Below the pieces are notes generated by a model that was not told where the DNA came from, made no database searches, and saw nothing but the letters and a program-made list of their open reading frames with translations. The position numbers and the translations under genes are program-made. Shown here piece after piece: positions 36,321-47,639 of a stretch of DNA of 64,000 nt (positions are counted from its first letter, which is position 1; the number at the start of each line of letters is the position of its first letter). The stretch is from Rhinopithecus roxellana (taxonomy: Eukaryota > Chordata > Mammalia > Primates > Cercopithecidae), in the NCBI RefSeq assembly GCF_007565055.1, contig NC_044562.1, forward strand, positions 51,842,250 through 51,906,249, in the 5' to 3' direction.

Positions 36321-37583
36321 CCCTCTCTCACCACTTCTTTTCAACATAGAATTGGAAGTTCTGGCCAGGGCAGTCAGGCAAGAGAAAGAAATAAAGGTAT
36401 TCAAATAGGAAGAGAGGAAGTCAAATAGTCTCTCTTTCCAGATGATAAGATTGCATATTTAGAAAACCTCCTCGTCTCAGCCCAAAATCTCCTTAAGCTG
36501 ATAAGCAACTTCAGCAAAGTCTCAGAATACAAAATCAACGTGCAAAAATTACAAGCATCCCTATACACCAACAATAGATAAGCAGAGAGTCAAATCATGA
36601 GTGAACTCCCATTCACAATTGCTACAGAGAGAATAAAATACCTAGGAACACAACTTACAGGGGATGTGAAGGACCTCATCAAGGAGAACAACAAACCACT
36701 GCTCAAGGAAATAAGAGAGGACACAAACAAATGGAAAAAAAATCCATGCTCATGGATAGAAAGAATCAACATCGTGAAAATGGCCATACCACCCAAAGTA
36801 ATTTATAGATTCAATGCTATTCCCATCAAGCTACCATTGACTTTCTTTGCAGAATTAGAAAATAATACTTTAAATTTCATATGGAACCAGAAAAGAGCCT
36901 GTATAACCAAGACAATCCTAAGCAAAAAGAACAAAGCTGGGGACATCACGCTACCTGACTTTAAACTCTCCTGCAAGGCTACAGTAACCAAAACAGACTG
37001 GTACTGGTAACAAAACAGATATATAGACCAATGGAACAGAACAGAGACCTCAGAAATAACATCAAATATCTACAACCATCTGATCTTTGACAAACCTGAC
37101 AAAAACAAGCAATGGGGAAAGGATTCCTTATTTAATAAATGGTGTTGGGAAAACTGGCTAGCCGTGTGTAGAAAACTGACACTGGACCCCTTCCTTACAC
37201 TTTATACAAAAATTAACTCAAGATGGATTAAAGACTTAAATGTAAAACCCCAAACCATAAAAACCCTGCAAGAAAACCTAGGCAATACCGTTCAGGACAT
37301 GGACATGGGTAAAGACTTCATGACCAAAACATCAAAAGCAATGGCGACAAAAGCCAAAATTGACAAATGGGATCTAATTAAACTAAAGAGCTTCTGCACA
37401 GCAAAAGAAACTATCAGCAGAGTGAATAGACAACCTACAGATGGGAGAAAATTTTTGCAATCTATGCACCTGACAAAGGTCTAATATCCAGAGTCTAGAA
37501 GGAACCTACACAAATTTACAAGAAAAAAACAACCCCATCAAAAAAGGGGCAGAGGATATGAACAGACGCTTCTCAAAAGGGGA
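36318..37583 (+). mobile_element. L1 ORF2 internal fragment lacking both ends
   Basis: It starts inside the reverse transcriptase region (gccctctctcaccacttctt) and stops inside the later ORF2 (gaacagacgcttctcaaaag). There is no 3' UTR or poly(A). The frame is broken by stops (for example at 37009) and frameshifts near 36430 and 37440. It shares gcc with the Tigger sequence at the left junction. A normal retroposed L1 keeps its 3' end, so the missing 3' part implies a later deletion or rearrangement. Confidence 0.9.
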
Positions 37584-39303
37584 CTTAGCTTATTTTCACA
37601 AATAGAGCTACAAGAAGTGGTGTGCTGGCAAACTGGATCTATAAAAAGATATTGTAAAAGCCCTGATTTATAGCATTTGCCAATTTCCATAGTGTAAATA
37701 TTTCCATCATGGTCAGTTTCAAGCTGTGATGTGTTGTCACCTGTCACTGGACTGGAGTTGGGAAGAGAAGAACACAGTGAAATCTCAAGAGCTGACAGGA
37801 GCTGGCTAAAGCACACCACCAGAAAGCTTAGCAGAGATACCCTGACCCTTCAAATCACAGGGAAGGAAACTGGGACCAAAGCGAAAGCTAATACACACTT
37901 TTTCCACCTATAGTAATTAATTTAGTGACTTATTATAAAATACCTCAGAGGTGGGGCAGAGCAATCAATCAGAAAGAGGAGGCAGTGGTAAGAAGCAGGC
38001 AGTAACTGTAAAGAGTCTATGAGAGATGAAATAAAGCTAACATAAGTTGATAGAAGCAAAATAGATCAATGAAAAGAGGAATGCTCTTCCTACCCACAGG
38101 TATTACTCTGCAACCCAAACAGGTTTAGACTGTCTTTTTTCAACAATCAACTTAAAAATCATTGTACATTAGACAGGAGAGATATCTGTAGCTTCAAAAA
38201 ATTTACTGCAATTCAAGTTTTATTTTTATTTTTCAGTCAATGGGAAAGTCACCAAGTAACTTCCTCATTGTCCATTCAGTTACTAGTCCAGAAATGTTTG
38301 GTTCAGAAATTCCCCTTCCTAGGACACGTAATGTATGAGAGTGTCTTCCATATTAGCCAGAATAATAAAGAATAATCATCAGATTTTTTTCTCGGCATTT
38401 TCTCACTTTCTCTTTAAATTCAATTTGTAATATATATATTCTTTTAATTGTAGTGATTCATTTATTTTTTGGATTTAAACTAAACAGGAGTCATTGACTT
38501 TTATCTTCTAAATTTAAATCTCCAAAATTAATTAGGTTAGCATTGTGTATGTCAAGTTTTTGTCTATATAAAAACAGGCATTGAATGGGAAGCTCAAATA
38601 AGATTATAATTATATATCTACAAATAAGAATGAGTTGTTGAGTAACTGAACAGTATTTGCAGTTGTAGTGTATGATCAGATTTTTAATCTTTTGGACTTT
38701 GAAAACAAATTAGATATTTAAACAGTTGTGCAAACATTATTTAAACGTTAATTATTTCAGTCTTAATTGAATAATTTTTGGGGGAGAGGGGAGTTAAATA
38801 GAATCTAAAAGAAGAATTGAAAAGGCAAATCTAAGATGGCATTTTTTTTGTAGTGTATTCTAACACCTGACTGCTTGCCAGCTTCAATTCATTATGTAGA
38901 TCATGTTGATTTACTGTAGCAAAGGACTTGTTGCCAGGGTCTTATATAATACCAAGGATAATAAACCTGAATTTTTGTTTTTCTAAAGTTGCAGTGGTGG
39001 TTAAATTGAGATAAATTACAAGACACTAAACACCAAAATAGATGAACAACAAATGCTCAGTTTTCACATTTCAAGCTACAAATCAATTGCATAGAGAACA
39101 TTTAAAAATTTGATTTTATAAATTGAGACAGAAATTCTCTATTGACTACTCTTCATGTACAGGTTAAACAGTCTGGCTGTGAACTGTGAACACTTTCATA
39201 GTTTGTAATGCATGCTTTAATTTTATTTTCAGACATAGATTTACAGGTTTCAGAAAGGTTTTAGTTCTGTTTTATTTCTCTGACTAGTTTAACAAAAAAA
39301 ATA
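37584..39303. other. Unassigned sequence between L1 and Tigger
   Basis: The first about 330 bp (37590-37920) are less AT-rich and look like an interspersed repeat, but I cannot name it. The rest is AT-rich spacer. The short frames on both strands at 37538-37913 overlap and are not gene-like. Confidence 0.4.
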
Positions 39304-39647
39304 CCATCATGCATCACTTAATGAAGGGGATATGTTCTAATAAATGTGTTATTAGGTGATTTTGTTGTTGGGTGAACATTGTAGAGTGCACTGATACAAA
39401 CCTAGATGGTGTAGCCTACAACACAGCTAGGCTATATGAAATAGCGCATTGTTCCTAGGCTACAACCCTGTGCACTGTGTTACTCTACTGAATATTGTAG
39501 GCAGTTGCAACATTATGATAAGTATTTGTGTGTCTAAACATTTCTAAACATGGAAAATACACAGTAAAATACAGTGTTATAGTCTTATGGGATCATTGTA
39601 GTATATGTGGTAGGTTATTGGCCCATATGTTATGTGGTGCATAACTA
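39304..39647 (-). mobile_element. Short Tigger-derived MITE, complete
   Basis: It starts ccatcatgcatcacttaatg and ends with the complementary ttatgtggtgcataacta, so both terminal repeats are present in about 344 bp. The interior (gatggtgtagcctacaacac, ggctatatgaaatagcgcat) matches the same Tigger group as the copy at 35494, from its other end and in opposite orientation. A TA precedes it at 39302-39303. Confidence 0.8.
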
Positions 39648-40452
39648 TCCATAGAATCCAGGCACTACATGAAGAAACCATTCTCAAGCCAAATGAATAT
39701 GCTATCTCCCAAGGTTAGTCTAAAAGATACCTAAACCCTCAAACAATAATACAAGACAGCAAGACAAGAGGCATCAGAAATTAGTAGGTTACTCTTTGGT
39801 AGTAAATGATACTGAAGGAATACTATGAATTTACTGAGATGAGGGATCAGTGACTCTGAATGGCAGAGTCTAGGAAGACTTTGCAAACAAGGCAGAAAAT
39901 GATTTCCGCCATGAAGGAGGATGGGAGCTACATGGTTTTTAGGTAAGGAGAATAGCATGCGGATATGCTTAATCTATATTTACACTCTTATTTCTGGATA
40001 TACGGACTTGAAAATTTGGCTATAAAGTGAATTGTTAGAAAAAATTTAGATTGCAATTGTCAGGTGAGATAAAAAGTTGGTCTTCTGTTCTCTTTTTTGA
40101 TGTAGAAGAGTCGTCCTGGGATATCATTTTGAGAGCCAAAGAGAGTCATCTCTCTTAGAAGTTGGCCTATGGAATATAAAGAATTTCATCCATTTCCTAT
40201 AGTGATTTCACCTTTGCTCTTCTCTGCTCTTTGGCTAATAGGCAAAGAATATCCAAGAGAGAAAAAGGCAGAGTTGTCAGATTTGGGGCTTGCATGAGTT
40301 TTCAGCCTATTTGAAGCACAGAATTTCTTCATGGCTTATTTCTTATTTACCAGGACCATTTCCAAAGCATATTTTTCCTCTTGTAGGATATGGCTTTAAA
40401 AAAAAAAAAAATTGTTCCTATTGACATAAGTTATACCCCAAATTAAACTGAC
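39648..40452. other. Spacer, nothing recognised
   Basis: An A run lies at about 40397-40410. No gene-like frame. Confidence 0.5.
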
Positions 40453-40462
40453 CTTTTATTTT

Positions 40463-43057
40463 ATTTTATTTTTTATTATACTTTAAGTTCTGGGGTACAT
40501 ATGTAGAATGTGCAGGTTTGTTACATAGGTATACACGTGCCATGGTGGTTTGCTGCACCCATCAACCTATGATCTACATTAGGTATTTATCCTAATGCTA
40601 TCCCTTGCCTAGCCCCACCACCCCCTGACAGGCCATGGTGTGTGATGTTCCCCTCCCTGTTTCCATGTGTTCTCATATTTAACTCTCACTTATAAGTGAG
40701 AACATGCAGTGTATGGTTTTCTGTTCTTGTGTTAGTTTGCTGAGAATGATGATTTCCAGCTTCACCCATGTCCCTGCAAAGGACACAAACTCATCCTTTT
40801 TTATGGCTGCGTAGTATTCCATGGTGTGTATGTGCCATATTTTCTTTATCCAGTCTATCATTGATGGGAATTTGGGTTGGTTCTAAGCCTTTGTGATTGT
40901 AAACAGTGTGGCCATAAACATACGTGTGCATGTGTCTTTGTAGTATAATGATTTATAATCCTTTGGGTATATACCCTGTAATGGGATTGCTGAGTCAAAT
41001 GGTATTTCTGGTTCTAGATTCTTGAGGAATCACCACACTGTCTTCCATAAAGGCTGAAATAATTTACACTCCCACCAACACTGTAAAAGCATTCTATTTC
41101 TCCATATCCTCTCCAGCATATCTGTTGTTGCCTGACTTTTTAATGATTGTCATTCTAACTGGCATGAGATGGTATCTCATTGTGGTTTTGATTTGTATCT
41201 CTCTAATGAGCAGTGATGATGAACTTTTTTTCATGTTTGTTGGCAGCATAAATGTCTTCTTTTGAAAGGTGTCTGTTCATATCCTTCACCCACTTTTTGA
41301 TGGGGTTGTTTATTGTATAAATTTGTTTTTGTAGATTCTGGACATTAGCCCTTTGTCAGATGGATAGATTGCAAAAATTTTCTCCCATTCTGTAAGTTGC
41401 CTGTTCACTCTGATGATAGTTTCTTTTGCTGTGCAGAAGCTCTTTAGTTTAATTAGATCCTGTTTGTCAAATTTGGCTTTTGTTGCAATTGCTTCTTGTG
41501 TTTTAGTCATGAAGCCTTTGCCCATGTCTATGTCCTGGATGGTATTGCCTAGGTTTTCTTCTAGGGTTTTTATGGTTTTGGATTTTACATTTAAGTCTTT
41601 AATCCTTCTTGAGTTGATTTTTATATAAGGTGTGAGGAAGGGGTCCAGTGTCAGTTTTCTACATACAGCTAGCCAGTTTTCCTAACACCATTTATTAAAT
41701 AGGGAATCATTTCCCCATTGCTTGTTTTTGTCAGGTTTGTCAAAGAACAGATGGTTGTAGATGTGTGGTATTATTTCTGAGGCCTCTGTTCTGTTCCATT
41801 GGTCTATGTATCTATTTTGTTACCAGTACCAGGCTGTTTTGGTTACTGTAGCCTTGTAGTATAGTTTGAAGTCAGGTAGCATAATGCCTCCAGCTTTGTT
41901 CTTTTTGCTTAGGATTTTCTTGGCTATATGCGCTCCTTTTTGGTTCCATATGAAATTTAAAGTATTTTTCTCTAGTTCTATGAAGAAAGTCAATGGTAGC
42001 CGGATGGGGCAGCATTGAATCTATAAATTACTTTGGGCAGTATGGTTATTTTCACAATATTGATTCTTTCTATTCATGAGCATGGAATGTTTTTCCATTT
42101 GTTTGTGTCCTCTCTCATTTTGTTGAGCAGTGATTTATAGTTATCCTTGAAGAGGTCCTTCTCATCCTTTGTAAGTTGTAGGTATTTTATTCTCTTTGTA
42201 GCAATTGTGAATGGGAGTTCAGTCATGATTTGGCTCTCTGTTTGTCTATTGTTGGTGTATAGGAATGCTTGTGATTTTTGCACATTCATTTTGTATTCTG
42301 AGACTTTGCTGAAGTTGCTTATCAGCTTAAGGAGATTTTGGGCTGAGATGATGAAGTTTTCTAAATATGCAATCATGTCATCTGCAAACAGAGACAATTT
42401 GACTTTCTCTCTTCCTATTTGAATACCTGTTATTTCTTTCTCTTGCCTCATTGCCCTGGCCAGAACTTCCAACACTATGTTGAATAGGAGTGGTGAGAGA
42501 GGGCATCCTTGCTTGTTTTGTTTTGGTTTTCAAAGGGAATGCTTCCAGCTTTTGCCCATTCAGTATGATATTGGTGGTGGGTTTGTCATAAATAGCTCTT
42601 AACATTTTGAGATACATTCCATCAATACGTAGTTTATTGACAGTTTTTAGCATGAAGGGCTGTTGAATTTTATCGAAGGCCTTTTCTGCATCTATTGAGA
42701 TTATCGTGTTTTTTGTCCTTGGTTCTGTTTATTTGATGTATTACGATTTGCACATGTTGAACCAGCCTTGCATCCCAGGGATGAAGCCGACTTGTTCTTG
42801 GTGGATAAGGTTTTTGATGTTCTGCTGGATTTGGTTTGCCAGTATTTTATTGAGGATTTTCGCATTGATGTTCATCAGGGATATTGGCCAAATATTTTCA
42901 TTTTGTGTTGTGTCTCTGCTGGGTTTTGGTATCAGGATGATGCTGGCCTCATAAAATGAGTTAGGGAGGAGTCCCTCTTTTTCCAGTTGTTTGAAATAGT
43001 TTCAGAAGGAAAGGTACCAGCTCCTCTTTGTACTTCTGGTAGAATTCAGCTGTGAAT
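40463..43057 (-). mobile_element. 5'-truncated L1P on the minus strand
   Basis: Reading rightwards it runs backwards from a T-rich tail (ttttattttattttatt) through the 3' UTR (ggtttgttacataggtatac) and ORF2 to gaattcagctgtgaatc, where it is truncated. ORF2 is broken by many stops; the longest piece is 133 codons (42074-42475) and contains the FADD motif. Flanking cttttatttt at 40453-40462 and 43058-43067 may be a 10-bp target duplication, but it is low complexity next to a T-rich tail. It is older than the L1 at 29243 (more substitutions and stops). Confidence 0.92.
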
Positions 43058-43067
43058 CTTTTATTTT

Positions 43068-43939
43068 CTTAAGTGGAGGAAGCCTCAGAGGATATACAGG
43101 TTATTTAGTGAATCAGAACTTTATGAAACAGAACTAAGGACTTATAACAAAAAGAGAACACCAATGGAATAATGAAAACTCCTGTCTGGTAGGAATCATT
43201 AATGTTTGGTAACTGGACTTGAAGATGAGAAATGCTCTGACATTTTGGCAAAGGTAGTATTCTCTACTAAAAGAAATCTCTGTGACAGGTTTAGAGCAGG
43301 AAATCAAGATAGTACCTGCCATTACTCACTCCAACAGGTGGTCCTTCTCTGGTGCTTTGGCCTTGATTTCCTAATATTTTCCCCAGTCTCTCCTTCCTCC
43401 CACTGTATTAAACTCAAAAGATATCATTCCGCTTTCTCTTCGTGCCTTTAGAGAGTGGTTCCTTTGGATGAAAACACAGTTATGCTTGATTCCTTTGTTA
43501 CTTAGTTGGAAAACTCCCATAAGAGTGGCTCCTGAGAGTCTTCTGGAGGGCTAATTAGGGTTGCAGCATCTAAGGAGATATTGAGAGACTCCTTTGAGTA
43601 AAGACGTAAGGAGGGAAGAGAAAACAAACACATGTGTTCTAAAAGCTCTTTCTGGGGCCATATACAAAGGCACATTATCTTGGAGAATTATCCATAAAGG
43701 ATTTGTCTTGACATTATTACAGTGTAAATGGAGCAACTGTTTCTCATTTTACAGAAGTGTATTCTAATATGTGAAAGTATATTGCCACCATGTCAGAAAT
43801 GTTGCTAGCTTGAGACAACACTTGGGAAAAGATAAAGGAAAAATTTAATTCAGTTTGCTCAGGATCTGCTCTGTGTCAAGCACATATAACCTTCTTTTAT
43901 AATGGGAAAAGGAAATATAGCCCAATAGAAATTTGTTTA
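43068..43939. other. Spacer, nothing recognised
   Basis: Short overlapping frames at 43134-43451 and 43551-43736 have no family resemblance. Confidence 0.5.
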
Positions 43940-44920
43940 GTGATATTGGCAAAGAATTTAGGGAAGAAAAAAACCAAATAGCCAATAAATATGTAAAAAT
44001 CTTAATCTTCAATAGTAGTCAGTGGGAGACAAATTAAAACAACATTTCATTTTTTACCTGTAAAACTAATTTAAATTAAAAACTGATAGGATTCATTGTG
44101 GGCAAAGGAAAGAGTGTGGATTTTTACTATCTCTTGAGGAAACAGCCTTATAATATTTATTAAAATTATAAATACATACCTTTAGACCAGCAATCTTGTT
44201 TTAGAAGTCTTTCATGCAGAAATAAAAACACCAGTATATAGGACTATCTCTTGATTTCAGCATTGTTTATAACTGCCTAAATTAGAAACAGTCTTAATGC
44301 TTGCCATTACAGGAGACTGACTAAATTAATTATAGTATAATGAAACTATGGAACATAGGTAGCTATTAAGAGGAATAAAATAGAGTTCTACATTAATCTG
44401 GAAATACTCCCCAAATATGTTAGCATGGAAAAGTTAAGATGTAAACTCTACACTAGAATGGTTTCACTTAAAAAAATAGGAGTGAGACTCTATAAGTTTA
44501 GATATATTTGTAAATACTTGTATAAGTTGAACATTGAGAAAATTGTGAAAGGATACATATCCTACTATTACAATTGATAAGCTTAGAGGGATGATATTAG
44601 TAAAAGGAATGAGAAGACTAACTTTTAAACTTATATACTAATGTATACCATTTAAAAACTTTTAACAACAAGCATGTATTAATTTCATGATGTAAAATGT
44701 ATTGAATTGTGAGCATATCAGGAGTTTCCAGGAATTAGAAGTAGAGGGGGCAGGATTTAACTAAAAGCGGTCACATAAGGGAGTAGTTTTGACTGATGGA
44801 ACTGTTTTATATTCTGTTTTGATGATGAGTAGTGACACATTAATCTCTTCATGTGTCAAAATTCATAGAATTTTATACCAAAAAAGCACATTATTTTGTA
44901 GCATATAAATTTTAAAGAAA
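43940..44920 (+). mobile_element. Old L1M 3' end
   Basis: Diverged ORF2 end and 3' UTR: gacaaattaaaacaacattt, cagcattgtttataactgcc, aggagactgactaaattaat, gaaactatggaacatagg, then catgtgtcaaaattcataga. No frame survives. Confidence 0.75.
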
Positions 44921-45127
44921 GTATACTAGTGAAGGAACAAAAGGGGTTTAAAAAATACTAGAAATGAGTAATAAACACAGTCCTCCAAAATATTCTAATT
45001 ATAGGCTAAACTGAGACAAAAAAATTTTAAAGAGAAAACTGGTTGTAATTTTGAAAACTTTAGGGTTATTTTTCAGTTTCAGCCCACTTCATCCTTGACA
45101 GTCATCAAAATATCATTTAGTAGGATA

Positions 45128-45244
45128 GTTCAGTAGGTATTATTATTAATCTTGCTTTATAATTAACAAACTGAAGCTTAGGGGAATTTGGTAGTTTACC
45201 AAGAACTACATAGGTAAAAGAACTTCGTGTTGAAATTCGAACCC
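45128..45244 (-). repeat. MIR SINE, cut by an L1 tail
   Basis: Antisense MIR: gttcagtaggtattattatt, aaactgaagcttaggggaat, aagaactacataggtaaaag, aattcgaaccca. It ends exactly where L1 3' UTR starts. Confidence 0.75.
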
Positions 45245-45310
45245 ATGTAACAAACCTGCACGTTCTCCACATGTATTCTGGAACTTAAAGTAAAATAAAT
45301 TTAAAAAAAG
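45245..45310 (+). mobile_element. Very short L1 3' end (about 65 bp)
   Basis: tgtaacaaacctgcacgttc, cacatgtattctggaactta and aagtaaaataaatttaaaaa are the last bases of a primate L1 3' UTR with a short A-rich tail. It is either an extremely 5'-truncated insertion or a leftover of a deletion. Confidence 0.85.
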
Positions 45311-46281
45311 AAACTTAGGAGTTCTAAAAGTAAAGTATCTAAAGATTCAAGCCATTTGTATGAATTAATTATAACAAGGCAAAAATGAAAAAACTGGTAA
45401 GATTTAAGATAGCGGTATACTCCTACATGTAAGAGTAATCAAACAGACCTAATATATAAGTAGTCACTTGTGGTTGGTACTGATCCAAGCACCCCTGGAG
45501 GTTCAGTGGACTGAGTGTTCTGTAATTATCACAGTCATCTCTGTTTACAATTCAATTGAGGATGCTGAAAATCAGGTCATATATTTCTATAAGGAATCTT
45601 AATTCAACTGTGCAAAAGAACATGGTCTATACTCTTGTAAAAGAGCTTTTAATGAAATACTATTGGATAAAGAGTCAATGGTAAATGATTTAATGTGAGT
45701 CATCATAGTACAAAAAGTATTATAAATTTAAAATATATTTAGTAACCCTATATTCACATATATGACAATATTGAACTGTGGGTTTTTCTTGTCAATAAGA
45801 GTCAAGTGGCATAGGAGATCAGTAGTTGCATATTTAATGTTGACAGTTTGCATTGTAATTCATGGATATGGCTATTTCCAGTATGAATATTAAATATCTG
45901 TCTACCTCTTAAGTGATCATAATTCAAGACTGCACATTTTAAATAAAAACTGATATACAAGAGTAGAATAAGAATTTCCTCACTGACTTCATCCAACTCA
46001 AGCTTTTTTGATTTCTTACATTTTCTCTCTTTTTGTCATTTTTTCAGTGTCCTATGATGTATTTCATTTCTTGCCTCATCTATCTAAACCATGTTCATCT
46101 GTTCTCAGCACAGTTGAAATACCATGTCTCTCATGTAAACATCTTTAGAAAGAATTCTTTGTATTTTCTGAAATATTACTATACGTAGAATAGAATAGTC
46201 ATAGTCTTAGTTTTATGCAAGTTAATTTCATCTCCCCAAATAAATGGTAAGTGCAGAGACTGTTTCAAGCTCCTTTTACAT
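45311..46281. other. AT-rich spacer, nothing recognised
   Basis: No gene-like frames or repeats I can name. Confidence 0.5.
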
Positions 46282-46284
46282 TTT

Positions 46285-46420
46285 TCTAGCATCCATTCAT
46301 TCAATCAGGTAGATATTGATCATTTTTCTGTATGCAGCCCCATGCTACCTGGTGAAGGAGACACACAGATGACCAAAAACTGGTCCCTGATCTTAAAGAA
46401 CTTATCCAGTAAAAGAGATA
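46285..46420 (-). repeat. L2 3' end
   Basis: Antisense L2 tail: atccattcattcaatcaggt, gcagccccatgctacctggt, ctggtccctgatcttaaaga. Confidence 0.6.
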
Positions 46421-47285
46421 AGAAGCTGTACATGTGACTCCAGTACTAAACATTATGTGACACAGCATAATAGAAAAAAATCAAAAAGACACTGTAGTGT
46501 TGCTGCAGCAGGTAGAGGACATTTCTTCTAATGGATCTTCGAAATATTCAGTGAAACTATTCTCCTTATCGGTTTTCTTATTGCAGAATTTTTTCTTATG
46601 TCTGACATTAACACCAATAATTCTTAAAATCATATATAACTTTTTTTTTTTCTGGGAAAGGGTTAATTGAAAAATACCAATTTTAAATTCTGATTTACAC
46701 ATTTTTTTTCCCACATTGTAATGTCTCTGAAATCATGGGTCATATAAATGGTGTTTTACAATCACTTTTGGGGATATGGCAATCATGACATATAGGTTTA
46801 AACAATATGAAATTGCCAATATTGAACTGTTTTCAAGCTACAAAAACAGAAATATTATATAACCATAGCCAGCCCATTTGTAAATTATATTATTTCTGTT
46901 CATCTTGCCATCACCTCAATTATGTTAGGCACATTATTGTTACTACATATTTTGAGTTTGCTGCCTCTCAAAATGTCCTAAAAATATACTATATATATCA
47001 TTGAAATGAAAGGTAATAGTGCATGCAGAAAGGCATGGGAACAGAGAAGTGAGGCCTATATTTGACATTGTAATGAATATTTCCTATGAGATAAATGACC
47101 TCAATTATCTATTTCTTGCACAGCCATAACCAAGACTTGAAGAAACCTTAAAAGGGAAATACCCACAGGTAGATAAATCTGTGCTGTATTTTTCCTTAAA
47201 TGAATGAAAAAACACTGCTTTTCACTTCCCAGTCAATACAACCAGAGGTAAAACCAGTTGCCAAATCACCTGGAAGTGAAGGAAT
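46421..47285. other. AT-rich spacer, nothing recognised
   Basis: No gene-like frame. It adjoins the truncated 3' LTR of the HERV-L at 47286. Confidence 0.5.
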
Positions 47286-47639
47286 ACACTCAATATTAAC
47301 CATCGTAAGTCCACCCCTTGTCAACGTAAACCCATACACATCTCCTGAAATCATACGTGATCTTCAAATAAAGACAATAGTAAGGTCATAATTATGCCTA
47401 ACATAATACAGCTATCCTTCGTACAACCAGAAGCATACTAATCCCTAACCTAAATGCTATTACAGTAAAGATAACTACACTTAAATAATGATATGAAGTC
47501 AATGAATCTTAAGTTACATGATAAAGGAAAAAGAAAGGAAATAAAATGAAGATATTTTCTTAGTACAAGTGTATATATGCATGAACATGTTCTTAGCAAA
47601 ATAAGGAGAAAATACTCATGACAATTACAGTTCTCATTT

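Noticed and set aside
47200..47480. Mitochondrial insertion (NUMT)
   Set aside because: A C-rich, A-rich stretch first suggested mitochondrial DNA, but it does not match ND2 or other mitochondrial genes I could compare. It fits better as the HERV-L 3' region next to the LTR start.
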